Positions 36,428 to 46,423 of a stretch of 48,652 bases of DNA are shown piece by piece (position 1 is the first letter of the stretch; each line of letters begins with the position of its first letter). The position numbers were made by a program, and so were the translations under genes. Origin of the DNA: Pelagibacterales bacterium SAG-MED17 (GTDB taxonomy: Bacteria; Pseudomonadota; Alphaproteobacteria; Pelagibacterales; Pelagibacteraceae); assembly GCA_014654115.1 (NCBI GenBank), contig JACWDO010000006.1, forward strand, positions 1 to 48,652, in the 5' to 3' direction. The notes beneath the pieces are model-generated. The model saw only the letters and a program-made list of their open reading frames with translations. It made no database searches and had not been told where the DNA came from.

Positions 36428-37354
36428 ATGCAACCAATTGTTGAGTGTTATAGAAAAGTTAGTAAAGATTGTTTTAAATTCATAAGATCTCAAGAAACGC
36501 CAAAAGAAAAATTTAAAAATAAAGAGAAGATGATAAAATCTTTTCTAATTCCACTGAGTTTCTGGATTTCAAATAGAACAAATAAATCTAAACCTTATTT
36601 TATAGGCTTAGCAGGAGGCCAAGGCACTGGAAAAACAACGATTAGCTCTATTTTAAAAATCATTCTAACAAAATATTTTAAATTAAATGTTTTTAAAATA
36701 TCAATTGATGACTTGTACAAAACTCAAAAAGAAAGAATAAAATTATCTAAAAAAATCCATCCATTATTAATGACTAGAGGTGTTCCAGGCACTCACGATA
36801 TAAATTTTATCTTTGATCTTCTAAAAAAAACAAAGAGTAAGAGATTTAATCACCAAAGACTTCCTAAATTTAATAAGGCAATAGATGATAGATTAAAAAA
36901 AAAGTCTTGGTATCTAGTTAAAAAGGTTCCAGATGTTATAATCTTTGAGGGATGGTGTGTGGGAGCTAGAGCAGAACAAAATACAACTTTAAAAAAACCG
37001 ATTAATCCTCTTGAAAGAACAGAAGATAAAAATTTAGGATGGAGAAAATATGTAAACGGCCAGTTACAAAAAAAATATAAAAAATTATTTTCTAAATTAG
37101 ACTGTTTAATATTTTTGAAGGCAGGCAACTTTAAATTATTGCAGAGTTGGAGGCTTAAACAGGAGGCATTACTTAAATTAAACTCAAAAAATCAGGCAAA
37201 TAATAAAGTTATGAGTAAAAATGAGGTATTAAAATTTATGCAGACTTACCAAAGGGTCACACAAAATATGTTTAAATTTGCTCCCAAATACTCTTCAATT
37301 GTATTAAATTTAAATAGTAATCATCAAATTAAATCAATAAAATATAATAAATGA
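36428..37354 (+). CDS. P-loop kinase, D-glycerate 3-kinase-like
   Basis: A 308-residue P-loop NTPase of the phosphoribulokinase/uridine kinase fold. Seen: Walker A GLAGGQGTGKTTIS near residue 60, ISIDDLYKT near 95 (Walker-B-like), the RGVPGTHDI segment near 117, VIIFEGWCVGARA near 175, NPLERTEDKNLGWRKYVNGQL near 200, and a C-terminal MQTYQRVTQNMF. This pattern matches plant glycerate kinase (GLYK) and yeast Tda10 relatives, which convert glycerate to 3-phosphoglycerate. It overlaps tolC by 4 bases. The glycerate substrate is inferred by family only. Confidence 0.82.
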   Translation: MQPIVECYRKVSKDCFKFIRSQETPKEKFKNKEKMIKSFLIPLSFWISNRTNKSKPYFIGLAGGQGTGKTTISSILKIILTKYFKLNVFKISIDDLYKTQKERIKLSKKIHPLLMTRGVPGTHDINFIFDLLKKTKSKRFNHQRLPKFNKAIDDRLKKKSWYLVKKVPDVIIFEGWCVGARAEQNTTLKKPINPLERTEDKNLGWRKYVNGQLQKKYKKLFSKLDCLIFLKAGNFKLLQSWRLKQEALLKLNSKNQANNKVMSKNEVLKFMQTYQRVTQNMFKFAPKYSSIVLNLNSNHQIKSIKYNK

Positions 37355-38649
37355 AAAAAATATCTCTAATCTTATTTTGTTTAATAGTTTTTACACTACC
37401 AATTAACGCAGCAACTTTAAGTGATGCATTAAAAAAGACATATGAGAATAATTTAGAGCTTAAGGCAGAGAGAAAAAATTTAGAAGTTCAAAAAGAAGTT
37501 TTAAATATTTCTAAAAGTGATTTTTTTCCAACTTTGACTCTTTCTGGAACTAAAAGTTTTGAAGATACAAATAAACTTACAAATCAAAATGGTACTGATG
37601 CTTCTATAACCAATACAAATCCTATGACATCTTCTGTGAAATTAGAGCAAACACTTTTAGATGGCAAAGGTAGAGACTCTGTTTATGAAAAAAGTAAATT
37701 GGGACTTAACCTCTCTGAGGCACAACTTATTAAAAAAGAACAAGAAGTTTTTTTAAAAGCAATTGAAGCATATACAGGTTTAATTCTTGCTTACGAAAAA
37801 TTAAGTATAAATGAAGAAAATGTAAATCTACTTCAAAGACAGTTTGAAATAGATAATGCAAGACTTTCAAGAGCTCAAATAACAGCGACTGATTTAGCTC
37901 AATCACAATCATCTTTAGCTGGAGCACAAGCTGGATATATAGGAGCACAAAATACTATTGTAACAAGCAAGCTTGCTTATGAAAATATTATTGGACCAAT
38001 TAATAGTAATGAAAAATTAAAAAAAATATATAATGCAGAAGTTTCTATTCCATCAAGCCTAGTCGCAGCAAAAAAGACTTCTGAACAAAAAAGTCCAGAA
38101 CTAATTATTGCAGATATTGAATATGGACAATCAGAGTTAGATGTGAAGATTGCTCGTTCAGATCTTTCTCCTACTGCGAAACTTTCGTTGGAGAGAACCT
38201 ATGTTGATGATTTAAGTGCAACTTATGATGAAAGAGAAAAAGACGTTCTGCAAGCAACTGTAAGTTGGCCTTTTCAATTTGGTGGAAAAAATAGATCTAA
38301 TGTTAATAAAAATCTTCAAGTGAAAGGTATGAAAAAGTTGTTACTTGAAAATGCATATAGAAATAATACCCAATCGGTTACTGCCGCTTGGTCTACATTA
38401 GAGTCATCGAAGAGTCTTTTAAGAGCTGTTCAGACACAAGTTAAAGCTGCAGAGATAGCAAATGAGGGAATTAGTTTTGAATATGAGAGCGGATTGAATA
38501 GATCTACATTTGACGTCCTTCAATCAAGGTCAAATTTAATAAGTGCTAAAATAAATCTTGCAGAGGCAGAGAGAAACTATCTTTTAGCTCAATATAGATT
38601 AATCAAGTCAGTTGGTTTACTTAATAGCGAGTACTTAAAACTTAGATAA
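37351..38649 (+). CDS. tolC: TolC-family outer-membrane efflux protein
   Basis: A 432-residue outer-membrane channel component for type I secretion or drug efflux. The signal peptide (LILFCLIVFTLPINA, cleavage about residue 20) is followed by two outer-membrane efflux repeats. These start at ATLSDALKKTYENNLELKAERKNLEVQKE and at KSPELIIADIEYGQSELDVKIARSDLSPTAKLSLE, each rich in long Ala/Gln/Glu helices (LAQSQSSLAGAQAGYIGAQ; FDVLQSRSNLISAKINLAEAERNYLLAQYRL). There is no lipobox, as expected for TolC. No inner-membrane pump or adaptor is adjacent, so it may serve several systems. Confidence 0.92.
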   Translation: MKKISLILFCLIVFTLPINAATLSDALKKTYENNLELKAERKNLEVQKEVLNISKSDFFPTLTLSGTKSFEDTNKLTNQNGTDASITNTNPMTSSVKLEQTLLDGKGRDSVYEKSKLGLNLSEAQLIKKEQEVFLKAIEAYTGLILAYEKLSINEENVNLLQRQFEIDNARLSRAQITATDLAQSQSSLAGAQAGYIGAQNTIVTSKLAYENIIGPINSNEKLKKIYNAEVSIPSSLVAAKKTSEQKSPELIIADIEYGQSELDVKIARSDLSPTAKLSLERTYVDDLSATYDEREKDVLQATVSWPFQFGGKNRSNVNKNLQVKGMKKLLLENAYRNNTQSVTAAWSTLESSKSLLRAVQTQVKAAEIANEGISFEYESGLNRSTFDVLQSRSNLISAKINLAEAERNYLLAQYRLIKSVGLLNSEYLKLR

Positions 38650-38692
38650 ATAGCGACTTCTAGACCTAAATTTAAAAAAATATTGCGAATGA

Positions 38693-38707
38693 GAACAAAA
38701 TGTGTAC
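38693..38707. promoter_or_regulatory. Degenerate LexA box upstream of recA
   Basis: GAAC-N7-GTAC differs from the alphaproteobacterial consensus GAAC-N7-GAAC by one base and lies 51 bases before the preferred recA start. Given the exact box at umuD, SOS control of recA here is likely but weaker. Confidence 0.5.
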
Positions 38708-38757
38708 ATTTATTTCCATGATTCGAATGTTAATAAATGAAAAAAACGAGGCAAAAA

Positions 38758-39882
38758 ATGACTAAAAATAACTTAAAAGTGGTGAAAACCACAAAAGATA
38801 AAGAATTGGAAGATAAAGAAAAGAATAAAGCTCTAGATGCAGCAATCAGCCAGATAACAGACAGCTTTGGAAAAGGCTCTGTGATGAAACTTGGTGAGCA
38901 AAAAGCAATGGATATAGAGTCCATTTCTACAGGATCCTTGAGTTTAGACTTGGCACTTGGAATAGGAGGATTGCCAAAAGGTAGAATTGTTGAAATTTAT
39001 GGACCAGAATCATCTGGTAAAACTACATTGGCATTACAAGTTGTTGCTGAAGCACAAAAAGCAGGTGGAATTTGTGGATTTGTCGATGCAGAACATGCAT
39101 TAGATCCAGTTTATGCAAAAAAATTAGGTGTTAATACAGAGGAGTTGCTTATTTCGCAACCAGACACTGGTGAACAAGCATTAGAAATAACAGATACTTT
39201 AATTAAATCTGGTTCAATGTCAGTTCTAGTAGTTGACTCTGTTGCAGCATTAACTCCAAGAGCAGAAATTGAAGGAGATATGGGAGATCACCACGTAGGT
39301 CTTCAAGCAAGACTAATGTCTCAAGCACTTAGAAAATTAACAGGATCAATTTCAAGAACTAATACAATGGTTATATTCATTAACCAAATTAGAATGAAAA
39401 TTGGAGTAATGTTTGGAAGTCCAGAGACAACATCAGGAGGTAATTCTTTAAAATTCTACTCGTCTGTGAGAATGGATATTAGAAGAATTGGAGCAATAAA
39501 AGATAAAGAGCAAATTGTTGGAAATGCAACAAGAGTAAAAGTTGTTAAAAACAAAGTTGCACCACCGTTTAAAGTTGTTGAGTTTGACTTAATGTATGGA
39601 AAAGGAATTAGTAAAGTAGGGGAACTAATCGACCTTGGTGCCAAAGCAGAGATTGTTGAAAAAGCAGGAGCTTGGTACGCTTATAAAGGTGAAAAAATTG
39701 GTCAAGGTAGAGAGAATGCAAAACTTTACCTTGAGCAAAATCCAAAAGCTGCGGCTGAGATTGAAATGGCTATTAGAGAAAAAGCTGGTGTTATTTCAAA
39801 GAAGATTGAAGGCAATCCTTTAAGTGAAGAAAAGATTGAAGCGCAGAAAAAAGAGGAAGAAGTTCCTACTAAAAAGAATTAG
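38758..39882 (+). CDS. recA: RecA recombinase
   Basis: ATP-dependent strand-exchange protein and co-protease for LexA and UmuD. I choose the ATG at 38758, since GAGG at 38748-38751 is correctly spaced for it; an in-frame ATG at 38737 lacks a ribosome binding site. Seen: [12 protein letters not shown], Walker [13 protein letters not shown] near residue 83, [64 protein letters not shown] (L2 loop) and DIRRIGAIK. The 374-residue length is normal, with an acidic Lys/Glu-rich tail. A strong terminator follows. Confidence 0.98.
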   Translation: MTKNNLKVVKTTKDKELEDKEKNKALDAAISQITDSFGKGSVMKLGEQKAMDIESISTGSLSLDLALGIGGLPKGRIVEIYGPESSGKTTLALQVVAEAQKAGGICGFVDAEHALDPVYAKKLGVNTEELLISQPDTGEQALEITDTLIKSGSMSVLVVDSVAALTPRAEIEGDMGDHHVGLQARLMSQALRKLTGSISRTNTMVIFINQIRMKIGVMFGSPETTSGGNSLKFYSSVRMDIRRIGAIKDKEQIVGNATRVKVVKNKVAPPFKVVEFDLMYGKGISKVGELIDLGAKAEIVEKAGAWYAYKGEKIGQGRENAKLYLEQNPKAAAEIEMAIREKAGVISKKIEGNPLSEEKIEAQKKEEEVPTKKN

Positions 39883-39902
39883 CAGATAACTTTTAGTTAT
39901 TA

Positions 39903-39932
39903 AAAAAAGGCGCTCTATTGGGCGCCTTTTTT
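39903..39932 (+). terminator. Rho-independent terminator after recA
   Basis: GGCGC (39909-39913) pairs with GCGCC (39922-39926) around an 8-base loop. The stem is extended by A residues on the left pairing with six T residues on the right (39927-39932). It is GC-rich against a very AT-rich background and partly symmetrical, so it may work in both directions. Confidence 0.9.
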
Positions 39933-39978
39933 CCCTTCAGAAGTGTAGACATCATATAAAAATGCTGTATTTTATTAG

Positions 39979-40636
<658 letters not shown>

Positions 40637-40647
<11 letters not shown>

Positions 40648-41065
40648 CTTTTCTTTCAAAATCTTTTAAACGACTTTCAATTGAGGAAATTTTTTCACAC
40701 ATTTCTACACAAATTTTCTTAAAATCTTTACTCAATTGATCTGCTTTTGAAAAATTTGATCTATCTAATTCCATATCAATTAAAAGGAACATTGCTTCTT
40801 CATTCTGGGGATCTAAAAGTAAAGTAGTCTTAATATTCTTTTCTTCTTGTCTTTTATCCTCTTCTATTTTGAAAATTTTAGCAAGATAAAGGTAAGATTC
40901 TGAGTCTTTTGGGTTGTATACTATATTTCTATGAAATAAAAATTTCGAGGCTTTATATTTTTCTTTATCAAATAAATCCTTGGCTTCATTAAAATAATTA
41001 TTTTCATTCGCTTTAGAAACAATGCTAAATAAAAAAAAAGTTAATAATAAAATTAAATATCTCAT
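40637..41065 (-). CDS. Exported TPR-like protein, unrecognised
   Basis: A 142-residue protein with a signal peptide ([16 protein letters not shown], cleavage about residue 19) and helical repeats of TPR type: [53 protein letters not shown] and a third repeat near residue 85. The C-terminal part contains two close Cys (ICVEMCEKI) and is charged. It sits between guaB and guaA in the same direction, 2 bases after guaB and overlapping guaA, so it is co-transcribed with the GMP branch without an obvious link to it. Periplasmic location is inferred. Confidence 0.7.
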
Positions 41066-41067
41066 AG

Positions 41068-42132
41068 TTATTTTTTTACCATATCAATATTATGTACCAT
41101 ACTTTCATAAAAACCTGCTTTAGTTATTTTTACAAACTTTGGTTTTTTTCTTAAATCGATTACTTTCTTAGCTCCCATATAGCCCATTGAAGATTTTAAA
41201 CCTCCAACTAAGTTGTAAATTATTTTATCAACTTTACCTTTGTATTTAATATATCCCTCAACTCCTTCTGCTACATATTTTGATGTATCCTTTTGCTTTG
41301 ATTGAAAATATCTGTCTGCAGATCCTTTATTCATTGCACCTATCGATCCCATTCCTCTAAAATATTTGTATAATTTACCATTTTTCTTTATTTTTTTTCC
41401 TGGCGCTTCGTCTGTTCCTGCAAATAATGATCCTATCATAACAGCATCTGCCCCTGCTGCTAATGCTTTTGCAATATCGCCAGAAAACTTAATCCCACCA
41501 TCAGCAATCAATTTAGTTTTACTTTTTCTAATCCCTTTTTTAACATCTAATATTGCACTTAATTGTGGAACACCAATTCCTGCTACAAGTCTTGTTGTAC
41601 AAATGGATCCCGGGCCTATACCAACTTTTATAATATCCACACCTAACTCAACCAAAAATTTTGCGGCTTCTGCTGTAGCTATATTTCCAGCGCATATTGC
41701 AGTTTTTTTAGGACGTAATTTTTTAATTTTTTTAATTATATTTCCAACCTTTTTAGTATGCCCATGCGCTGTATCAATTACTATTATGTCTAAGTTTTCT
41801 TTTAATATTTTTTGGGCTCTCTTTAATTCTTTGTCGCTTGCACCTACTGCGGCGCCTACTAATATTTTTTTGGATTTTACCTTTCTAATTTCTTTAATCT
41901 GTTCCTCGATGCTTAAGTTTCTGTGAATTATTCCTAATCCTCCTGCTTGCCCCATAGCAATCCCCATTGAAGATTCTGTAACAGTATCCATTGCTGATGA
42001 CAAAAGAGGTATTTTTATATTTAAACTTTCTGTTAAATTTATAGAGGTATTTACTTCGCTAGGTAGAATTTCTGAGTAATTTGGGGCTAATGTAACATCA
42101 TCAAATGTTAAAGCTTCTTTAATAGTATCCAT
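41068..42132 (-). CDS. guaB: IMP dehydrogenase lacking CBS domains
   Basis: Oxidises IMP to XMP with NAD+, the first step to GMP. Seen: ALTFDDVTLAPNYSEILP at the N-terminus, PLLSSAMDTVTE, GGLGIIHRNLSIEEQ, the catalytic loop GIGPGSICTTRLVAG with Cys near residue 178, LIADGGIKFSGDIAKALAAGADAVMIGS, and the flap YFRGMGSIGAMNKGSADRYF. It is 354 residues instead of about 490. The tandem CBS (Bateman) domain, normally inserted after the NLSIEEQ region, is absent: IRKVKSKK leads straight to ILVGAAVGAS. Catalytic parts are intact, so it should work without CBS-mediated nucleotide control. Confidence 0.95.
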   Translation of the reverse strand: MDTIKEALTFDDVTLAPNYSEILPSEVNTSINLTESLNIKIPLLSSAMDTVTESSMGIAMGQAGGLGIIHRNLSIEEQIKEIRKVKSKKILVGAAVGASDKELKRAQKILKENLDIIVIDTAHGHTKKVGNIIKKIKKLRPKKTAICAGNIATAEAAKFLVELGVDIIKVGIGPGSICTTRLVAGIGVPQLSAILDVKKGIRKSKTKLIADGGIKFSGDIAKALAAGADAVMIGSLFAGTDEAPGKKIKKNGKLYKYFRGMGSIGAMNKGSADRYFQSKQKDTSKYVAEGVEGYIKYKGKVDKIIYNLVGGLKSSMGYMGAKKVIDLRKKPKFVKITKAGFYESMVHNIDMVKK

Positions 42133-42171
42133 GTCCTTATATAAATGATTCTTAAAAAAATAAAAGGATAA

Positions 42172-42783
42172 CTATCTCAAATTTCTACAAATTATAAAAT
42201 TTTCTTTAGAGTCTTTCCTGCTTGATGGTGGCTTAAAAATATCAACATCTTTAAAAGATTTTTTACCTAATGCGACAATCTCGTTAAAAGAAGATCCCAT
42301 AAATAGTTTTGAAACAAAACTTCCATTTTTATTCAGAAATTCGACAGCAAAATTCATTGCATCTATGCATAGTTCACCTGTAACTAGTGAGTCCACACTT
42401 TTATTACCTGTGGTATTAACTGCCATATCTGAGATAATGAGGTCTACTCTCTTTCCAAAATAATTTTGTATATTTTTTTTGTGCTGGCTTTCAGTAAAAT
42501 CTCCTTTTATGTGTACTAAATTTTTAATTGGTTCAATCTCTTTCAAATCAATTGAAATTATTTTAGAATTATTGAAATTTCTTGAAATGTACTGAGACCA
42601 ACTACCTGGTGCTGCTCCAAGATCAACTACTAAGTTATTGTTTTTGATTATTCTAAATTTGTCGTTTATTTCTTGTAATTTGTATACAGCTCTTGATCTG
42701 TAGCCTTCTAATTTTGATTTTTTAACGTAAATATCTCTTTTTTGCTTAATAATCCAATTTTTCGAAAATTTATTTTTTTTCAA
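42172..42783 (-). CDS. rlmE: RlmE (RrmJ/FtsJ), 23S rRNA U2552 2'-O-methyltransferase
   Basis: A 203-residue SAM-dependent methyltransferase acting on the 50S A-loop. Seen: YRSRAVYKLQEINDKFRII with the first catalytic Lys near residue 33, the SAM loop VVDLGAAPGSWSQYISR near 55, IISIDLKEIEP, GDFTE, and DLIISDMAVNTTGNKSVDS with the catalytic Asp near 117. The KDKE tetrad appears complete, with a Lys at the SKLFMG segment. It directly abuts the upstream glycosyltransferase stop (no gap) and is followed by guaB after 39 bases. Confidence 0.93.
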   Translation of the reverse strand: MKKNKFSKNWIIKQKRDIYVKKSKLEGYRSRAVYKLQEINDKFRIIKNNNLVVDLGAAPGSWSQYISRNFNNSKIISIDLKEIEPIKNLVHIKGDFTESQHKKNIQNYFGKRVDLIISDMAVNTTGNKSVDSLVTGELCIDAMNFAVEFLNKNGSFVSKLFMGSSFNEIVALGKKSFKDVDIFKPPSSRKDSKENFIICRNLR

Positions 42784-43683
42784 CTAGTTCTCAAATCTTA
42801 ATGATTTTTCAATTATATCTCCGTCTAAGGTTTTAATTTTAGAAATATAATTTTTATCATTTCTTATATTATCATTATTTTTTCCTGCTAAATGAATAAT
42901 TCCAATTTCATGATTTGGCAAATAAGGTTCAACAAAGGTATTCTGTTTTTTGTCAAATTTAATTGCCTCAATAAGAGTCCAATTACAAATAGCTGGTAAA
43001 ATTTCTACATCTAAATTATCTGAATATATTGTTATATTCATAGCTATTTGCTCTGATCCCCAAATTTTTCCTGAAGATAATGCTTTTTTTAAATTTTGTT
43101 GCCATACATCCCAATGTGGAGCATTTTCTTCTAAACAAAATAATCCAATATTCAAATGGGGCTTAAGAGCAACCTCTCTTGATATTTTTTCTGAAAAACC
43201 TGACGATTTCGCATGCTTGTAATTTTGAGATTTTATTCTTGCAAAACTCCCAAATACCCATTCTGCTCTTAATACTCTTCCATATGATCTATCTGCAGAG
43301 GTTGCTATTGATAATTTATTATTCTCACACCCTTTAAAATAAAGATCAATTGCATACCATGAATTAACCCAAGCATCTGCATCAATCCATAAATATTTTT
43401 TATAACCTGGAAAATAATTTGGCAAGAATGCTCTAGATACCTGACTTTTCAACCACTCTCTTCCTTTAACTTTAAAATTTGGTACTTCTATATCCCATTC
43501 AGCTTTTTTGATTTGAAATACTTTTTTTTCTAATATTTTGATTTGTTCCTCTGTTAGCCCTGCATCCATTATACAAATATCAACTGTTTTGCTTTGCTCA
43601 AATCTATTAATCGAGTCTATTAATTCGTTTAGAAGATTGAAATAATTTGAGTCTGCTAATGAAATTATTGTATTTTCGTTCAT
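42784..43683 (-). CDS. Glycosyltransferase, GT8-like GT-A fold
   Basis: A 299-residue soluble protein beginning NTIISLADSNYFNLLNELIDSI with a DICIMDAGLTEEQIKILE segment. The centre carries YKKYLWIDADAWVNSW near residue 115, containing a DxD metal motif typical of GT-A transferases, and later KPHLNIGLFCLEENAPHW and WGSEQIAMNI. The layout is like family 8 (glycogenin/LgtC-type) enzymes with a C-terminal HLAGKNND motif that fits the metal-binding His. Donor and acceptor are unknown. It lies between pss and rlmE with near-zero gaps. Confidence 0.75.
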   Translation of the reverse strand: MNENTIISLADSNYFNLLNELIDSINRFEQSKTVDICIMDAGLTEEQIKILEKKVFQIKKAEWDIEVPNFKVKGREWLKSQVSRAFLPNYFPGYKKYLWIDADAWVNSWYAIDLYFKGCENNKLSIATSADRSYGRVLRAEWVFGSFARIKSQNYKHAKSSGFSEKISREVALKPHLNIGLFCLEENAPHWDVWQQNLKKALSSGKIWGSEQIAMNITIYSDNLDVEILPAICNWTLIEAIKFDKKQNTFVEPYLPNHEIGIIHLAGKNNDNIRNDKNYISKIKTLDGDIIEKSLRFEN

Positions 43684-44481
43684 TTATAACACATCTTCAT
43701 GATGATCGGTATCATCTGCGATGGTTTTTGTATTCTTTCTAATCATAAGATAATGCATTGAACTTATTGGCACCATTAACAAGTAAATCAAACCTGAAAC
43801 AATAATTGCATTGAATGTATAAACAAGAATTAAACCAAAATATAAAATTATTCCAAATAACAAAAATATAGATGTACTTCTTGGTACAGCTATCCTTTTA
43901 AATGAATAAGTTGGTATTTTGCTAATTAATAATATTGAAACAATAATAAACATAATAGGCACAATAATTTGATAATTTAGGTTTAAAAACTGAAATTCAC
44001 TAATACTTAATATCAATGGCATTAAAACTAGAACTCCGCCTGCAGGAGAAGGAATGCCTTCAAAAAAATTATCTTTCCAAGAACTCTCTTCGTTTGATGA
44101 AACATTAAATCTTGCAAGTCTAAGTGCAACGCAAACAACATAAATTAATGAAATTAACCAGCCTATTCTTCCAGTTTCAGACAAAGCCCAAAAATACATT
44201 ATAAAAGCTGGCGCAACACCAAAACTTATAACATCAGTAAGTGAATCCAATTCTTTACCAACTTTAGAAGTTCCTTTAATCAATCTTGCAATTCTACCAT
44301 CTAATCCATCAATTATCGCAGCTACTATAACTGCGATTATAGACAATTCAAATTTCCCATCAAATGCAAACTTAATTGATGTTAAGCCAATACAAACTCC
44401 TACAAGTGTTAAAATATTTGGTAAAATAACTCTTGTCTTTTTATTTGAAACTAGTTTAATATTTTTATTTTGTGGCTCCAT
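43684..44481 (-). CDS. pssA: CDP-diacylglycerol--serine O-phosphatidyltransferase
   Basis: A 265-residue membrane enzyme making phosphatidylserine, the precursor of phosphatidylethanolamine. The CDP-alcohol phosphatidyltransferase signature is complete: DGRIARLIKGTSKVGKELDSLTD near residues 59-82 (DGx2ARx8Gx3Dx3D). About eight hydrophobic segments follow the N-terminal soluble stretch. The C-terminus has a short His/Asp-rich tail (DDTDHHEDVL). It follows psd by 4 bases, so both steps of PE synthesis are in one operon. Confidence 0.94.
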   Translation of the reverse strand: MEPQNKNIKLVSNKKTRVILPNILTLVGVCIGLTSIKFAFDGKFELSIIAVIVAAIIDGLDGRIARLIKGTSKVGKELDSLTDVISFGVAPAFIMYFWALSETGRIGWLISLIYVVCVALRLARFNVSSNEESSWKDNFFEGIPSPAGGVLVLMPLILSISEFQFLNLNYQIIVPIMFIIVSILLISKIPTYSFKRIAVPRSTSIFLLFGIILYFGLILVYTFNAIIVSGLIYLLMVPISSMHYLMIRKNTKTIADDTDHHEDVL

Positions 44482-44485
44482 TTAG

Positions 44486-45130
44486 TTATTTTTTTGCGAT
44501 TAAAGTTTCACCTGCTGTAGTTTTTTGGTCAACTTTTACTAAAGGGGTATAGTTCTCAAAATAGATATCGGCTCTACTTCCAAATCTAATCATTCCTATT
44601 CTTGAACCTTGTTCTACAAGCTCATCTTTAGAAACTTCTGTTACAATCCTTCTAGCAATAAGTCCTGCGATTTGAACAACAATTATATCTTCTCCATCAG
44701 AATTTTTTATTTTATAGTAATTTCTCTCATTATCCTCACTGGCCTTATCTAATGATGCATTAAAAAATTTTCCTGGTTTGTAAAGTATTTCAGATATTAC
44801 TCCAGAACATGGAGATCTATTTACATGACAGTCAAACACATCCATGAAAATACTAATTTTTTTCATTTGTTTATTTTCTAATCCTAATTCTTTAGGACCA
44901 TTTGTATCCATTACCTGCAGTACAACTCCATCAGCAGGGCTTGTAAGATAATTATCATCTCCAATAGAAATTCTTTCAGGATCTCTAAAAAAATAGTAGC
45001 ACCAAATAGTTAGTATCAACCCAACAAAACCGAGAAATCCATTTATGAAATAGAGAATTATAGTTACGATTGCAAAAATTATAATAAATTTATAACCTTC
45101 ATTGTGAATTTTTAGAAATATTTTACTCAT
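44486..45130 (-). CDS. psd: Phosphatidylserine decarboxylase proenzyme (short form)
   Basis: Pyruvoyl-dependent enzyme turning phosphatidylserine into phosphatidylethanolamine. At 214 residues it is the short (Psd-A type) form: two N-terminal hydrophobic segments, YFFRDPER, SPADGVVLQV near residue 64, DVFDCHVNRSPCSG near 93 and the self-cleavage site MIRFGSRADIYF near 180, where the Ser becomes the pyruvoyl group. First gene of the minus-strand run; its promoter is in the 78-base gap shared with icd. Confidence 0.95.
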   Translation of the reverse strand: MSKIFLKIHNEGYKFIIIFAIVTIILYFINGFLGFVGLILTIWCYYFFRDPERISIGDDNYLTSPADGVVLQVMDTNGPKELGLENKQMKKISIFMDVFDCHVNRSPCSGVISEILYKPGKFFNASLDKASEDNERNYYKIKNSDGEDIIVVQIAGLIARRIVTEVSKDELVEQGSRIGMIRFGSRADIYFENYTPLVKVDQKTTAGETLIAKK

Positions 45131-45208
45131 GACAATCCTATAATTGATAATTTTCGATTAATATGTATACAAAAAGAATAAATTCAACTATTAAGATATA
45201 TCGAAAAA

Positions 45209-46423
45209 ATGAGTAAAATTAAGGTTAAAAACCCCATTGTAGAATTAGATGGTGATGAAATGACCCGAGTTATATGGGACTTCATAAAAAATAAGCTCGT
45301 TTTAACTTACCTTGATCTAAAAATTGAGTACTACGATTTAGGGATGGAAAGTAGAGATAAAACAGAAGATAAAATCACAATTGAATGTGCTAATGCGATT
45401 AAAAGAAATGGTGTTGGTATTAAATGTGCAACAATCACGCCAGATGAGGATAGAGTAAAAGAATTTAATTTAAAGAAAATGTGGAGATCTCCAAATGGTA
45501 CTATAAGAAATATTATTGGAGGAACTGTTTTTAGAGAACCTATAATTTGTAAAAATATTCCAAAACTTGTTCCATCTTGGACAGATCCGTTAATTATAGG
45601 AAGACATGCTTTTGGTGATCAATACAGAGCAACAGATTTTACAGTACCTGGAAAAGGTAAATTAGAAATAAAATGGACAGCAGAAGATGGTTCTGACGAA
45701 AGAAAATATGAAGTCTTTAATTTTCCTGGACCTGGGATAGCATTATCAATGTATAACTTAGATAAATCAATAGAAGACTTTGCGAGATCTTGTTTTAATT
45801 ATGGACTAATTAAAAAATGGCCAGTCTACCTTTCAACAAAAAATACAATTTTAAAAAGATATGATGGAAGGTTTAAAGATATTTTTGAAGAAGTATTTGA
45901 AAATGAATTTAAAGGACAGTTCGATAAAAATAAAATTACTTATGAACATAGATTAATTGATGACATGGTTGCATGTGCAATGAAATGGCATGGTAAATAT
46001 ATCTGGGCATGTAAAAATTATGACGGAGATGTTCAATCTGATACAGTTGCTCAAGGATATGGGTCGTTAGGTTTAATGACAAGTGTTCTACTTGCTCCAG
46101 ATGGTAAGACTATGGAAGCAGAGGCAGCGCATGGAACAGTAACTAGACACTTTAGAATGCACCAACAAGGAAAAGAAACCTCAACAAATCCAATTGCTTC
46201 AATTTTTGCCTGGACACGAGGTTTGGCTCATAGAGGAAAGCTAGATGGAAATGAGGAGTTGATTAAATTTGCAGAAACACTTGAAAAAGTTTGTGTTAAT
46301 TGTGTAGAAGAAGGTTCAATGACTAAAGACTTAGCTATATTGATAGGTCCCTCAACAAAATATCTTACTACAAATCAATTTTTAGATACTTTAGATGGTA
46401 AGTTGAGACAAAAACTAAATTAA
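45209..46423 (+). CDS. icd: NADP-dependent isocitrate dehydrogenase (dimeric, eukaryote-like type)
   Basis: TCA-cycle enzyme producing 2-oxoglutarate and NADPH. Seen: [20 protein letters not shown] at the start, [15 protein letters not shown], the substrate-Ser loop [22 protein letters not shown] near residue 92, [13 protein letters not shown] near 250, [21 protein letters not shown] near 270 with metal Asp residues, and the NADP part [30 protein letters not shown] near 308. The length of 404 residues fits the type II IDH found in alphaproteobacteria and eukaryotes. It overlaps the convergent alaS remainder by 9 bases. Confidence 0.96.
   Translation: MSKIKVKNPIVELDGDEMTRVIWDFIKNKLVLTYLDLKIEYYDLGMESRDKTEDKITIECANAIKRNGVGIKCATITPDEDRVKEFNLKKMWRSPNGTIRNIIGGTVFREPIICKNIPKLVPSWTDPLIIGRHAFGDQYRATDFTVPGKGKLEIKWTAEDGSDERKYEVFNFPGPGIALSMYNLDKSIEDFARSCFNYGLIKKWPVYLSTKNTILKRYDGRFKDIFEEVFENEFKGQFDKNKITYEHRLIDDMVACAMKWHGKYIWACKNYDGDVQSDTVAQGYGSLGLMTSVLLAPDGKTMEAEAAHGTVTRHFRMHQQGKETSTNPIASIFAWTRGLAHRGKLDGNEELIKFAETLEKVCVNCVEEGSMTKDLAILIGPSTKYLTTNQFLDTLDGKLRQKLN

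Noticed and set aside
41366-41926. 186-codon open frame antisense to guaB
   Set aside because: It is a shadow of the guaB frame with no start signals and no family resemblance; low-complexity hydrophobic translation follows from the antisense of guaB.
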